Part shown: positions 1-12,712 of the stretch, piece after piece
Layout of the letters: each line of letters starts with the position of its first letter
How positions within the stretch are numbered: the first letter of the stretch is position 1
Source: Pseudoscleropodium purum
Lineage: Eukaryota; Streptophyta; Bryopsida; Hypnales; Brachytheciaceae
Direction of reading: 5' to 3'
NCBI GenBank assembly: GCA_963969395.1
Contig: OZ017805.1
Span: 8,494,001-8,558,000, forward strand
Length of the DNA: 64,000 nt
The notes under the pieces: model-generated
Told to the model about the DNA's origin: nothing
The model's database searches: none
Seen by the model: only the letters and a program-made list of their open reading frames with translations
Translations under genes and position numbers: made by a program

Positions 1-1477
1 TTCCAGATTCGAATGTTTCTGGATCTCCTCTAAAATTTGGTTTGACTCTACCTTGAGTTTACTTGCAATAAGGAGCACGTGATCCTTGAGGTTGCCATAC
101 ATCTGTTTGGCTTGCTGCATCCATTAGATTTTGGCTCCAAAGAACTCCAACTCCTAGGGATGTTCTAAATCTTGAATCAGTTCCTCTTGTTCCGATGTTG
201 GCGCCTTTCTTCATGCCGCTAGATTTGTGAACTTCCTTCGTTTTTGGTCTACTGCTTCTTCTTCTTTTTCTAGTTGCTCTTCTTCTCTTTCTAGTGTCTT
301 TTCTTCTTTGGATATCTTCTCTTCCTTCTCCAATTCATTCTAGAGGCCATACTTCAAGATCTTGACTTCGTTGTTGACTCAATCATCTTTTCAGCACTCA
401 AGACTTCTTTGTGGTAATAGAGGTGGAACAAATACGGAGTGATAGGGTTGTATTTTGCCCAACCTATATGCTTTGCTAGCTTGCCTACTACTCCTTGAAT
501 CACTCTCCTCCAATGAACAATCCGATCCTTGAAAGCCCCCCAAATGGTGTTGATCATCGTGACCGTAACCCAAGTAGGCTTTTTCGGATACAAGATTGGA
601 ATTAGAAAATTCAGTATCCGTGCATGCCTCTCGTTTTTACAATCACTGATGGCAAAACCCTCCTTTGAGTGGGTTTGACTCCGGAACTTTCTAGCCATGT
701 ACTTATGCGCTCTTCCGGCTAGTCCGAGTCCATTCTTTTTAAACGAATAGACATCTACCCAAATGTCTTCTGTCCAAGCTACGGGTTGACTTCTCACTGT
801 CAACTTGTTTTGATTTGAAACTCCATAAATGAGTTTTTGAATCATCTCCTCATTCTTCATTCTCCATAGCCTATCTAACAATCCAATACATCCAATACAC
901 ATGAGGTCCTCTTCTAACTGCACTTGGTAAACCGGATCGAAAGAGATAACCAGAAAAACCATCCAGGCTATAACTCCAAACTTTTGTGCAACCGGATTAG
1001 CACCCGCCGCCATGAATCACTGACAATTGATAAATTAATCCGGTACTAATGCTTCCGTCTTCTTCCTATCTTGGTTGTTATCTCACCATTCTTTCTCTCA
1101 ACTATATGTTAACAAAGTTTAGTAAATAGAGAGGGAGAGAAAGAAAAGTGGCAATAGGTTTAAATACCTGGCACGCGGCCGACAATTTTGGGTAGAGATC
1201 AGGTAGAAGACTCTTCCCCTCACGGTCTTCTAGTTTCGTAAACCAGAAGTCTAGAATGTAGGTTTGAAGAACCTGGTACTTTTCCAAATTCCGGATCCAT
1301 ATCAGATTTGGTTCTATAACTTTACTAATGGTTATAGCTATCCAGAAATTGACTATTTCTATTATAGTTGTAGTGTAGCAGAAATCTCTAGGGATTACTA
1401 AAAAAATTAAAATTTGCAAGTCTATCTAATCCTAATTCTAGACTAATTTATCCGGTTTGAGTATTTGTGCTGCCACA
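1..1477 (-). mobile_element. ORF-bearing TG/CA element copy B1, 5' part
   Basis: On the minus strand this copy begins at 1477 with TGTGGCAGCAC and runs left out of the window. It matches the first 1.45 kb of B2 (59171 down to about 57730) throughout: terminus, leader, ORF start and coiled-coil region. It ends exactly at the element terminus, and the next base (1478) lies inside another B copy in the opposite orientation. The simplest reading is that B1 inserted into that copy, with GGTAG at 1478-1482 as its right target-site duplication. The matching left duplication would lie outside the window. Confidence 0.8.
354..1013 (-). pseudogene. N-terminal domain of element-encoded protein (B1)
   Basis: A 219-codon open frame starts at an ATG at 1013, in a GCCGCCATG-like context, about 460 bp inside the 5' terminus, as in B2. 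The product aligns along its length with residues 30-215 of the A2 protein. Shared blocks include GC-GLL/GF, VR-PV-W-E--W--VY-F, GLG-A-R, K-G-A--DC, KPT-VTVT--NTI-GA and PYLFHLY. Function is unknown and I do not recognise the domain. The frame ends at 354, but coiled-coil-coding sequence rich in Glu and Lys continues upstream of 350 in another frame. A one-base loss near codon 208 relative to B2 explains this, so the gene is broken although the N-terminal domain is fully open. Confidence 0.7.
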
Positions 1478-2591
1478 GGTAGTTAGGTAGGATTTTTATT
1501 CCAAAACAGGAATTCCAAGGGTAGGTCCGGGTTCTGGATTGTTTTAGGGGTTCAAGAACTGTAGGGGCAGTTGGACTATGAACATTCTGGATATCCTGGG
1601 TTGTTCAGTAGTTGGTTGCCCTGATTTTTGAGGTGCTTTTTTGGCTTTTTAGGCGTTGATTTTGGTTTTGGTTTTTAAAGGCGAATAAGTTTTTTCCCCT
1701 CTCATTCCATCCTAGCAATTATTTTGTTGTCTTCCATTCCCTTCTTTAATTTGAGTCACTTGGTGAACATTTTGGCTCCAACCATATATTCGGATTGTGT
1801 TGGTTTGTTGTTTGGAATGTTGAGATGTGAGAAGGACGGGTGAGGAGGAATCCAAATTTTCGATAACTAAATTGGATTGAAGGAGTATTATTCTAGTGAT
1901 GTTAAATTCGTAACAAAGGAATTGCGCATGGTGCCTTTGAACTATCAGAACGGTAATTTAGTTTTTAGTGAAGAGTGGTGTGAGTGCAGATCTGGAATTA
2001 GAAATAATTTTGTGCAGAGATTAGCAACCGTTATAGGAAACTCCTACTCACTTAAAGGTTTGCCAACTTTAGGATCTGTCTTACATCTAGAAAGATTATC
2101 CCCTCATCAGTTCCGGATGCTTGAAATCTGTCGTTGTAGTAAGGAGAAATGAACGCAGTTCTAAGTGCCCTACATTCCAGATTGACCATTCGGAATGTTG
2201 TAAGGATTCAAGTCTATTTTCTATGCTATAACACCTTGAGTATGTGGGGGTGTGTTCGTTTGTTTTTGTCTATGTAGTGATTAGATTAGAGTGGTGAAGT
2301 CCCTATCCCTCGAAAGATTAAGAGTGGACCTTCTGATGGTAAAATAGAGGAATTGAAAACCAAGGTATTGAGAGATGTAACCAGAAATTGAGTGATACTG
2401 GATCCAGATTAGAATCTGGATAGTAGTTGATTCTGAAAAAAGAGTGGAAGAAACTAGTTGGAAGAAGAAGAAAAGATCATCCGGATATTGAAGTTTTGGA
2501 GAACATTTGGAATTCTCTAGGACGATAATTTGTGTCCCTTTACTACGTTTTCGTGTGTAAAGATACTTACGCCTAGACTATGTGTGCGACA
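1478..2591 (+). mobile_element. ORF-bearing element copy B3, 3' part
   Basis: This stretch matches the 3' third of B2 (56760 down to 55625) but lies in plus orientation. Shared landmarks are tagttaggtagg at the left, a stretch ending in GGTTTTTAAAGG, and the 3' tail with cttacgcctagac followed by the terminus GTGTGCGACA at 2582-2591. The base after the terminus begins acttc, which would be the target duplication. Its 5' two-thirds are absent here and probably lie left of B1. No coding capacity remains; the 91-codon frame at 1877-2152 is not supported by the homologous sequence. Confidence 0.75.
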
Positions 2592-2596
2592 ACTTC

Positions 2597-4310
2597 AAGG
2601 CTCCATGATCCACTACATTCTTTGTATTGTGTTAGTTTCACCAAGCAATCATCAAAATTCACACTCATTGGCTTCTTTAATGTGTAGATAATACAGTACA
2701 GTGCCCGAAGGGCAATTTTGTCTCCTTTGAGATCTTGTGTGTCTTTGAGGAATGGATTCAAAAGAGCACTTGCATAGTAAAGATCGGAAAACATCATGTT
2801 CCATCTTATATCAAAGGTTTTATCCAAAATGTCAACCACATTGTTAGGTAAATGGAAGGATGGCTCTCTCAAACTATGCATGTGTGCAAGTTGTGCATCA
2901 AAAGCCATGCCATGTCCATAACTAGCTTTTTGCCATCAAATATGTACAAGGCCTTCAACATATTTTCCAACATGGACATATAATCCTTGCATCAATGCTA
3001 AAAGCTTTCATCTTGAATAATCTTAACCATATATTTTCTGATGGTAGCTGTCTTTGGAGTATTTTGCAAATTCTTTAGGCCCACTATAAAATTCTTTACA
3101 CAAGCAGGAGAAACCAAATCCTCTTATATTGGTCTCAACTCCAAAAATTGTTGTATCATGAGGAAATTAAAAACAAAACAAGTTACACATGACGTTAGGA
3201 GCTACTTGTCAGGATTTAACTAGCAAAAAGTAGTCATTGTCGCATGATGGCCTTTGATGTATTTGCACAACTACTTTGCCCTAGTATTTAAATCTTTGAA
3301 TAAGTCAATTGCAATCCAATCCTCCATCAATAGATCTAATGTGTGTGCCACACAGTCTTGCTTGAAAATATGTGGGTAAGTTTTGATAATATCGTCTAGT
3401 ACTCCAAGCATGTTCGAAACATTGTCAGTACAAACTTAGAGTACATTTTTTGATCCCATCTTTTTGATGAATACTTTCATCTAGTCAGCTATGTACGTCA
3501 GGTTTTTCATGTGCGCAATCTTATTAATGGATCCAAGAAATACATCACTAGTGGGACATGACTTCATTACATTCATGAGAGGACATCAATTAACACCATT
3601 CCAACCATCACTACATATACTCGCCTCATAATTCTATACTATAAAATTTATTTTGGCTTTGATCTTGTTCTCAATTTGCAACCTCTTGGGTTCAATGAAT
3701 TGAGTCCTCAATTGATGGTAGGAAGGCGGAGAGTATTCAAATTGTGCCACTGAAGTTGCACATACCACCTCAATGAATGCAAGATTTTTAGCCACATTAA
3801 ATAGCACATTTGCTTCATAGAAGAAATTGGCCTACTTCTCATCCAATTCCTTCCTATTCACAATATTCATGGCGTCTTGCATGTGTTGTTGATAGAGAGG
3901 CCTAGATCTTGTATTCTTGTAGAATTCAAACCATTGAAACTATTGGATCTAAGCATAGGTTGATTTTCTTTGCTTCGACATGCCCCCTCTCTAACCCCTT
4001 CCTATGTTACTTCATTTTGAGTGGAGTGGCTTGAACTTGGTATCGAAGATCTTTCAATCAGATCGCTAGGCATTGACTTTGCATCTCACATCTATTTAGT
4101 ACCCATCCATTGCAGAACAAAGTAAGTACAATTTTCAAATCTCTCTTGCACAGATCGAGGTATGCGAGTACACACTAACTTTTTGATTTGACCTATATCC
4201 CAAGTGCGAAAAAACTCGCTTGCATTTGTAATTGAATGTAGCGTTGCATTGAAAAAATGCTATTTACTTTAGCCCCACACTTTGAGAATTCATACCATGG
4301 CTCTTAGTCC
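2597..4310 (-). pseudogene. hAT-superfamily transposase relic (DUF659-type)
   Basis: The minus strand reads as a decayed cut-and-paste hAT transposase. Around 3960-3230 one frame gives CSDGWNG, then CPTSDVFLGS, VCTDNVSNM, and CVAHTLDLLMEDW followed by a KGHHATM block: the order seen in DUF659/RNase-H-like hAT proteins. The C-terminal part (2573-2908, 111 codons) holds RWNMMFSDLYYASALLNPFL, which resembles the helical region before the hAT dimerisation domain. Stops interrupt it often, many being TAG or TAA where Gln or Trp would fit. No BED zinc finger or terminal inverted repeats could be placed. It is clearly non-functional. Family assignment comes from remembered motifs; a profile search would settle it. 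Confidence 0.75.
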
Positions 4311-5090
4311 TTTGTTTGTTTACATGAAATTACCATTATGGTTCCCGAAGATAAAATAATTCTTTAAGGTCTTCTACAACTTGGTACTAGTAACAATAGT
4401 TAGTATTGATTCTCTTCTTGAATTGATTTTAACATCACCTTAGTAGAAAACCAAAGGCAATCCTTTGCTACTTAAGCTTTACGAAGGGGCTCAAAATGAA
4501 GTCTAAGTACAAAGGCTAGGTTGAAAACATGTGGCTTGTTGTAGGGGCCTTCTACTTTTATACTTTTTTGAGATTTGGGTGTGGATGGTTTAGATATAGG
4601 TGGAGATGCCAATATGATGGGCAAGGACTCAATTCGCCAAGAGGAGGACCCAAGGCACCTAGATGGGGACTCTATCACAAGACCATGTTGAAGCAAGATA
4701 GCGTTGGGCAAAGACGTAGTCCACATAGAATTTGAACTCTAGTTTAGGGTATAGGTAGGAACTTCATCGCATAAATCATCGCCCATACCCATTGAGTCCG
4801 TGCCTTGACATTTGAGCCCATGCCTAGATAGCCAAGGGCCGACAATGTTCATGCCTATACTGCTTGCGCCATTGACTCATTAAGTACTTGCCTAGTAGTA
4901 TTCCCGCCTCTACCTCCGAGCCAACCTTGGAAATCTTAGACTTCACACCCAAGCTCCAAGTTTGGAATGAGTATTTAGGAGGTAGTGAACCTAATAGACC
5001 TTAGACAAACATGCTTCACTTTTCATATTCACTTTGTTAGTTCTAACACCTTTCTAGAAAAATATAATTACACCATCTAATAATACTAAT
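4311..5090. other. Unassigned sequence upstream of the hAT relic
   Basis: This stretch holds short overlapping open frames on both strands (4472-4726 minus, 4529-4735 plus). Neither resembles a known protein, and neither shows a conserved motif. It may include the decayed N-terminal part of the hAT transposase, but no BED-finger Cys/His pattern is visible. Confidence 0.4.
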
Positions 5091-6120
5091 TTGTACATTT
5101 ACTATGATGAGAATTTGAAATACATATCTTTTTCTACAACGGACATTGACGAGGTTGCTCGCAAAATGCAACCTTTTATTAAGGGGAGGAGTTGCAATTC
5201 GAAGGTATCCAAAAAATGCTTGCACATTTTACTTGATCCCAATAATTATGTTTTTGCAAGTTGGAAAAACGAACCAAAACCGTGGACTAAGAAGACTTGT
5301 AAGAATACATTGACTAGTGTCACAAAGATAAAGCATTTGCACATTTTGAGCACAAAAGATGTTGTAAGTTTAAGAGTGCCAACCTTCACCATGGCATAGA
5401 CCCGCAGTTCTTCAAAAGATGCATCCAAGTATATTAACACCTATATAACACTACATTTGTATGTAGAAACAAATCTAAGATTACAATGTTGCCTATTGCA
5501 TATGCGGAGGAAAGGCTCCATCGTAGGGTGCATTGGCGTTCAATAAAGAATAATGCAAGAGTTCCAAAGAGCATTGATATCCCTAGAGAATGAAAGTATA
5601 TAGGTAAAGAAGGGCTAACAAAGGCAAAAAATAGTGACAAACCAATTGCAGATGCATGTATGGAGTGGTCCGATGACTCAAATGTTGACTTCAAATTGGG
5701 ATGTATAAAGGAAGAAATGGACCAAAAACTCAAAATTTTGAGATCAGGTGAACTTGGTCAATTTTTGGAGAACATTATTAAAGATGAAGACATTGGAACT
5801 ACTACCTTTGGATTGAGAGAAGTAGGCGGTGATAGCACAATAGGTGGACCATCATCAAATCCTCTAGATCCTATAACTAAGCACCTTGCTAAATTTGATA
5901 AGTGAGAAGCTAATCAAGCTATGTTGGAGCCTCTAATGATGATTGAAGAGTTGCTACAATCTTGTAAATCTTTATTAAAGATGATTGAAGACTTGGAGGC
6001 TCAACTTTGTCAACAAAAAGAAACTCACAATATATAGGTAGAGAATTTTATGAGAGGGTTTAATGTTAAAGAAGAAGCATACAAAAAAAGGATTGATGAC
6101 CTTCAGCATGCCCTCCACCT
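5091..6120 (+). pseudogene. Unknown coding relic with C-terminal coiled coil
   Basis: A 102-codon frame (5091-5399) is followed after stops by an 81-codon frame (5660-5905). The latter reads on past one TGA into a heptad-like stretch (MLEPLMMIEELLQSCKSLL and beyond) to about 6120. The product is hydrophilic, ending in a predicted coiled coil. I do not recognise the family. The layout (body, acidic/Asn-Gly-rich linker, coiled coil) resembles TE structural proteins, and the C1 element inserted about 100 bp downstream. No terminal repeats were found. It could be part of a larger plant TE or a dead host gene. Confidence 0.4.
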
Positions 6121-6228
6121 AGCCCATTTAGGATGACATTATTAGAATGATCATCTTTCCATGTTGTTAGGGAGGTACTTAGATATATATACATATAGGC
6201 ATAAAGACATTGTATATTTGTATATAAT

Positions 6229-9200
6229 TGTTGTAGCACAAGGAAGCACAAATCTTCCTATTGACGCTTAAAAGTGACTTAAACACCATTAAAGTAACTC
6301 ATGTATCATTCCTAAGATATTTAGTCTGTAGTTCTTATAAAAATGTCCAGAATAAGATGAAAAAATCAAATTAAACCCAAATTCACCGGATTTATAATCA
6401 GAAAGTATATAGTTGATTCCTAACTATTTCCAACTTTTCTCTTAGAAAAACGTAATAATTCTTTCTTCTCCATCAACCAAGAAGGAGTATCTCAACACTA
6501 TACTTCTTCTAGTTTTGGTATACAAGTTTAGTAACTAAGTGATTAATTTAGAAGTTTAGCCTTATATCAAAGGGGTGTGCTATTGGAATTGAGGAAGGAT
6601 GCGTTGAATCCTACCCTTCAAGGGATTAAAATGACTGAAGTTCCATTGATAGAAAACAACAACAAACGCAAAAATAGGAAACAAGTACTTCCTCACAACT
6701 CATCTGGAAATCAATTCGGACTAGCAGTTCACACAAAAAACACTACTATCCCCACTTACTACAATGACAAACCTATCCAATTTGGGTCCCTTTAGCACAG
6801 ACAAGTAACAGAATAACTAGAAAAACCCTACTTTTTTGCTCATCCTTCCTTCCAGTTGTAATGGAACCTCATCAACACATTAACTAGAATACATCCAAAT
6901 ACCCATGGATCATACTCAATCTTAGAGCAGCTATTCCACACAAAAATTTCCAAGTTACAAGCAAAACAAGGCTTCACGTCTAGTACACATGATTTTTTTA
7001 ACCAACTCAATTCAACTCTCGAAATCAGATCTAGACAAAATCCAAGGGTCACTCCTCCTTCCTAATTCAACAAACCAAACTTCCTAAATTAAACAATGGT
7101 TTTAGCATTGCCGACGTACTAACATAAAGCCAAGGGATTAACTCAACACCATGAAGTGGAAATCTATAAATCAATTTGCTAAATGCAAGAAAAACAAGAG
7201 TATAAAAACATTCAAGACATTAATCTAACTTCAGCCCCTAAATAACTAACTACCCAAAGGACCCTAAAATTCCCCAAAGGAATAAAACAAGGATAAGGGA
7301 ATGACATGTTACAATTCCCTAATCCAAAAACGCATTGACTTCCTACCACGTGGCCAATTTTGTAAAAAGTAGATTTCAGATCCAAGAAATCCAGATTTGA
7401 AAAATCTAACTTCATCACCACCAAAACCAACTAGCAAGTATCTTCCTAAGTCAAAAACTTTGGTTTTCATCCGTCAATCTACTTTTGTTCCTAAAATAAC
7501 TATAGCTAAGCGTTTTTTAACCATTTTGGAGTTTCCCCACTTACTTGGCTACTCCCCTCCTTGCTGGTTGTTTTCTACTATTTGAGGCCTTGGTAACATG
7601 TGCCACCTTGCCTTTCCTTGGAATTTGAGTCTTTCCTTTCCCTTTTCCACGTGGAGGAGAGGTAAGTTCCGATTTGAGTCTTCTTCTAACTCAGCCGTGT
7701 TGCCTTCATTCTCTATAGTCTCTAAAGACTCCTCTTCCTCTGATTTAAGCTCAATAGGCAGAGTCGACTCTCTTGCTCACTATACAATCGTCTTCCACTT
7801 CACCACACTTGTTACCTTCGAGGAAGGATTAGAAACCTTGTTCTTTGGTGTCTCTAGATTTTCTTTGATTATTTGGGAATGGCTTCTAGTTTGGGATCCG
7901 GGTGTAGACCCTTTTCTGTTCCCAGAGTTAATCCGGCTACTTAGTTGGGTAGATTGTAGAGTATTGTCTTTCGATACGCTTTTGTCTTTCGCTCTCCAAA
8001 GGCAAGCAAAGAAAGTGGTGGGGTTACTTTGAAAAGAGTTACTTCCATCTTTTAGTTAGTTCCTTTCCCTATTTTTGGTTTTGAAATAGCCTCCATCATT
8101 ATAACCCTCATCTCGTCCAATGTGTACTCCATCTTCTCTTTATAATCAACCAAGACTTATACAATCTTGAGACCAACTATGATCCCTCTTTGAGAACCCC
8201 AGCTTCAAACAACTTGGCCTTATTCACCATGTCACTTAGATTTCCAATGAAGTCATGGATCTAGTTAAGAATTTCCATGGACTCAGATGAAAGTCTCCTC
8301 TCTCTAACTGCTTCCTCAAATTTTTGCTTTAATTTAACTTGGAGAGTTTTTATTTGACCAAACAACTCCTCTATTCGGTCCTCTAACTTCCTCATATTCT
8401 TGTCTTGGAGAAGATTCTCTACTTCCTTATAGAGGTTTGATGGATTGATATTATCCATCAACTCACATACTTTCCAAGTCACCTTCCTCTCAATGGAAAT
8501 GTGATCTTGAATTCCTTTCAGTTCCTCTATAACCTTCCTAAGGGTATTGCTTTTCCGATCAAGCATTCAAATAGGAACCTTCTCCTCTTTCTTTTCAACA
8601 ACTTCTTTTCTTTTTTCTTGGAAAGTTACTTTCTCTTTTTCCGGATCTGAAGACCCCTCTCTTGATTCCTCTTTTACAGCTTGAGTTTTTGGTTTCAGAC
8701 TAATGTTATATTAAAACATAATCACAATGACTTTATATGTTGACCTCTCTTTGTCTCTCAACAAATCTAAAGATTCATAGAGATGGAAGAGAAAAGGGCT
8801 AAGGCAAGGAGGTTTAGATCTCCAGCCATTGAACACATCTTTACCACTACATCCCGGATTACTATCCCTTAGTTTACTTTCCTATCTATGGATAATGCCC
8901 CCAAAATTGTATTAGCCAAAGTGACAATGATCCGGGTAGGTCTTTCCAGATTTAAGATTGGGACTAGAAACTCTAACACCCTCCTAAACCTCAAGTTCTT
9001 GCAATCCACAATTGCATATCCATCTTTAGGAGTTACAAGATTAGAGAACTTACTATTTTCATACTTGTCTATTTGTGAAGCTCATCCTTCGCCTTCATTA
9101 GGGAGTTAGTATACCATCCCCCATAGCTCAAATGTCCACTCAAATGGTTGGGCTCTCATAGTCTGCTTCTACTTACTAGACTAATCCACTATAAGTTCCC

Positions 9201-9993
9201 ACACTATCCTCTCGTCTTTTAGGTTCCATAAGAGTTGTAGAAACCCTTGGCAACCAATCCAATGCAGATCCTCCTCCAAGTGTGCCTTCTCATTCTTGCT
9301 CTTCGGTACATTAAGTAATACTGACTAAAGGTTAATTAGATGCAAAGTCTTCTTCAACTTTTGCCTTTGCCATCGCTCCTAGTGCACTTAGAGCTAATTC
9401 TCACCCAGTCAGTCCCTCAAGTCCAAAAAATATATTCTACAATGTAAGGACACTTACTTAGAAGATGCCTTGCCCCTTATTTGCACACTAGAAATCAGAA
9501 TCTAAAACTCTAAGAACTCCTTTGCCAGAGCAAAAACACAATAGAACAACTCCTTAGAATGTGAAAGGATCCAAACAACAAATGAAGAAGGTAAGAAAGT
9601 GGCCTCCATTTAGTTTCCCTAGTTCCAGTTCTGTAGTTGTTGAATTGACCGTTACGCATTACTAATGGATTTCCTATCCATTCAACATTCCCTTCTTGCT
9701 CTCATCCACATCCATTAGCTTTTGGTTTTGTTTCAATTTTGTTTCCAATAATGCTAATAGTCTTGAAAATACTTTTGGACAGTTATCCTTGATTCCAATT
9801 TTGGTTAGAACAGAAAGTGTAGTTGTCCTCCTTAACCATTTTATCTCAATTAAGATCCCCTAGGTTTTGCTAATCCATAATTCTAGAAATTTTTCTACTT
9901 CTAACCCATAGAATCCAAAAAAGTACTAAGAATGAATCTCTTACATCTAATTCTATTTGGAATAACAAAAGTCTATTTTTCTAGGTTCCTACA
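6229..9993 (-). mobile_element. Complete ORF-bearing TG/CA element copy C1
   Basis: Termini on the plus strand are TGTTGTAGCACAAGG at 6229 (3' end reversed) and CTAGGTTCCTACA ending at 9993 (5' end reversed). A perfect 5-bp duplication ATAAT flanks the unit at 6224-6228 and 9994-9998. The left terminus differs by one base from A1's TGTCGTAGCACA. The element is 3765 bp, slightly longer than the A and B copies. It carries a very decayed copy of the same protein gene in the same relative position. No second copy in direct orientation and no gag-pol region flank it, so it is a solo unit. Divergence and stop content make it the oldest complete copy here. Confidence 0.85.
8261..9322 (-). pseudogene. 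Decayed element-encoded protein (C1)
   Basis: Minus-strand reading from about 9322 gives LEEDLHWIGCQGF, W-LKDERIVWEL, then (after a short loss) TPKDGYAIVDCKN, FRRVLEFLVPILNLERPTR and TLANTILGA. These align in order with residues 35-165 of the A2 protein. Several frameshifts and stops follow. At 8566-8261 a clean 101-codon frame encodes a Glu/Lys/Leu-rich coiled coil (KLEDRIEELFGQIKTLQVKL), the counterpart of the A2 coiled-coil region. The two-domain order is thus conserved across very diverged copies although this gene is dead. Plus-strand frames at 7598-8032 and 8888-9109 are shadows. Confidence 0.7.
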
Positions 9994-10429
9994 ATAATAT
10001 ATAAAGTTGAAGAATGTTAATGACAAAATATTTGGTTATACTACAAGTGAATAAACCTCTCCAAAAAATACAAAGTAGGAATTGTTCCTAGATTGAATAT
10101 CAAAATTTGGGAGGGAGATACAAGTTTTAAATTTTTTTTCATTTCAAGCAAAATATTTTTAGTGGTATTTGAAAGCGAATGATTATTTCATTGCTTTATT
10201 TTTTACACCTTTTCCTCATTCATTTAAATTGTCCCCGTGTTTCCAAAGAAAAAAAAGTAGTTTAAGGCTATAGAATAAATTCCAGGTTCCACCCAAAAAA
10301 TATAGCATAAGACCATTCCATTGTTGAATTGGACACTTGAAATAAATCATGGAGGCGTCTAATGAATTTCACTCTTTCATTTTGAATCAAGCCCTACTAA
10401 AAAAATGATAAGTAGAAAATCACTTTCAT

Positions 10430-10985
10430 CATTTATTATTTTACTTTAGAGTTGAAGATCATTTATCACATGCCTTCCTCCATTTATTTAAGGAAGTAGA
10501 AAAAAATAAGACTAAATGGAAGTTCCTACAACCATTGATTTTTACTTATAGGGTATAGGTTATTCATCACGTACTTTGGTCCATTTAGGTTAGGAAGTAG
10601 AAAAAATAAGATGAGGAAGTCCCTTCAACCATTGATTTTTATATTTTACTTAGAGGGTATGGGTTACTTGTCACATGCTTTGGTCCATTTGAAATACGAA
10701 GTAGAAAAAAAAATAAGATGAGGAGGTAGTCCCTTCAATCATTTATTTTTATTTTTCACTCAGAAGGTATAGATTGATTGTCACATGCCTAGGTCCATTT
10801 TAATAAGAAAGTAGAAAAGAAAATAAGTTGAAAATGAAGTCTCTTCAAACATTGATTTTTATATTTCACTTGGAGGGTATACATTGCTCGTCATATGCCT
10901 TAGTCCATTTAAATTAGGAAGTAGAAAAAAAATAAGATGAAGAGGAAGTCTCTTCAACCATTTATTTTCATTTTTCACTTAGAGG
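10430..10985 (+). repeat. Tandem array, about 100-110 bp unit, 5 copies
   Basis: Successive units share gaagtagaaaaaaataaga, then aagtcccttcaaccattga, an AT-rich run, a gggtata block and cacatgcctttggtccattt. The gaagtag landmark recurs near 10493, 10593, 10699, 10811 and 10919. Units have diverged by substitutions and short indels, so the array is old. It is AT-rich with no coding frame. Confidence 0.85.
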
Positions 10986-10999
10986 ATATAGTTAGGGGG

Positions 11000-12712
11000 A
11001 AGCATCCTAGAATGGACAACTAGGAACATCACATCCATACTTTTTCAACATAACAAACTTTTGAATTATAATAGGAATTGGTTGCCGATGTATTGTTTTA
11101 ATATTATCTTTGTAGATCTTTCCAACATCCTTGTAATTGGCATACTAACTATCAATAATTTAACAAGATTGACAATTGAACTTAGAATAGGACACTTCAA
11201 GTTGTACTCAAGGAAAATCACAATGTTATGTTCCTTGTCAAGGAGAACATTAGGAATAGAAATTACCTATTTTCAAAGTGGGTGATTCAATAGGAATGCA
11301 TCTATAGGTCATTAGTACACAAGGCAATTGTCAAATTAGTTATCCATTGTATAGAGTAATTAATATGAATTTCCAAAGTTCCTAAGCCATCTAGTTTCCT
11401 AGGTGCTAGAAGAAAGGAAAACAAATATTAATTGATTTTAGAATTTGTTTCAATTGGATAATAGCTCATTAACAAATCTAACAGATCAAGAAGATATAAT
11501 AGTGAAACTTACACTTCCATCGGCAGCTTTTTCCTTGCAAACATCACGATAGGAAGTTGGAACCCATGGCTTTAGAAATCCATTGGGTTCCTTTCTTGGG
11601 AATTTTGGTGCTTCAAATAACTGCAGCCCTTTGATGAGAATCTCCTATATAGTTGAGATTTGTCTTTTGTCAATGGTCCGCTAGATTCCTTCACTCACCT
11701 ATGGGCCTAAAGCTCTTTTCCTCCAACAACATTTCGACTATTGATTGAAGAAGCTCCATTGTCTTTGTTGTGCTTAGAATCTAGGTGAATTAACTATCAT
11801 TTAGTTATGTTTTGCTTAATTTGTCGTTGTGATCCATTGTTTTCCCAATTTTTCTAAGTTATAGGCAATGGAGGAGATTGGAATTGTTGTCAACAAAGGT
11901 CTTCAATTGTGGATCATTGATTTCTTCCACACTCTTCATGTGCCCTTCACAGAACCCAAAACTTTCAGTCCATTCCATTAGTCTCTTATCATAGATTATA
12001 TTTAAGAAATTGATCTCTCAAATTATCTAGTTTTTGAGAGTTTTCTTGATGAGAAGAGCATTGGCCCTTTGCTTTTTGAAAGTGTATCCCAAACTCTTAC
12101 CTACATTATGTCTATTATACCATCTTCTGAACCTCGAACCCTGCTATCAAAATTTGTTCCTTCAAATTCCAATTTCAATCACATATCTGAGACCCTCAAA
12201 AATAGATTGGCAAGGGAAAGGACTATGAAAATGGCATGTCACAACAATTATAGGCAATTCAGTTGCTTGATTCACAAGACTTTGTGGTAGAAGACTCTTG
12301 AATTCAAGCTCACAATGTAATTGTACGTCCTTGAGAATGAGTTTTAATTCTTGTTGACTTTAGTTTTCAGTTGCAGTAATTTAGCTATCAAGTGTAGTTC
12401 ACCAACTTCTTCTTGTATAATGTTTACTATGTAGGCATACAATATTTTGAGTGCCCACCTTTAAATCCTTAGTGATTTGCTTATTACATGGCCCTTTTGT
12501 GAAGTTTTTAGATTTATTTTATAGTACATTACAGCTTCGAGTGTTGTAGGACACTTACTGTCAATTCTTTTGGAAGATAGGATTTCACTTCTAATTACAG
12601 TTTAGGTTGTTGTAGGACTTTGTCAACTACTCTAGGAAATAGGTGTTATTTCTTATTTCACTTCTTGTTGCCTGATTCAATTTGTGTATGGTAGTTTGGA
12701 GCGTGTGTTTGC
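11000..12712. other. No supported gene
   Basis: AT-rich sequence with a few short frames (11061-11285 plus, 12034-12290 plus in two overlapping frames). None shows a motif or coding-like composition. It lies between the tandem array and the next TE relic. Confidence 0.5.

Noticed and set aside
1877..2152. 91-codon frame in B3
   Set aside because: It lies in the 3' non-coding part of the element; the matching part of B2 has no corresponding open frame.
7598..8032. 144-codon plus-strand frame as a gene
   Set aside because: It lies inside C1 opposite the element's coding strand and shows no protein similarity among copies.
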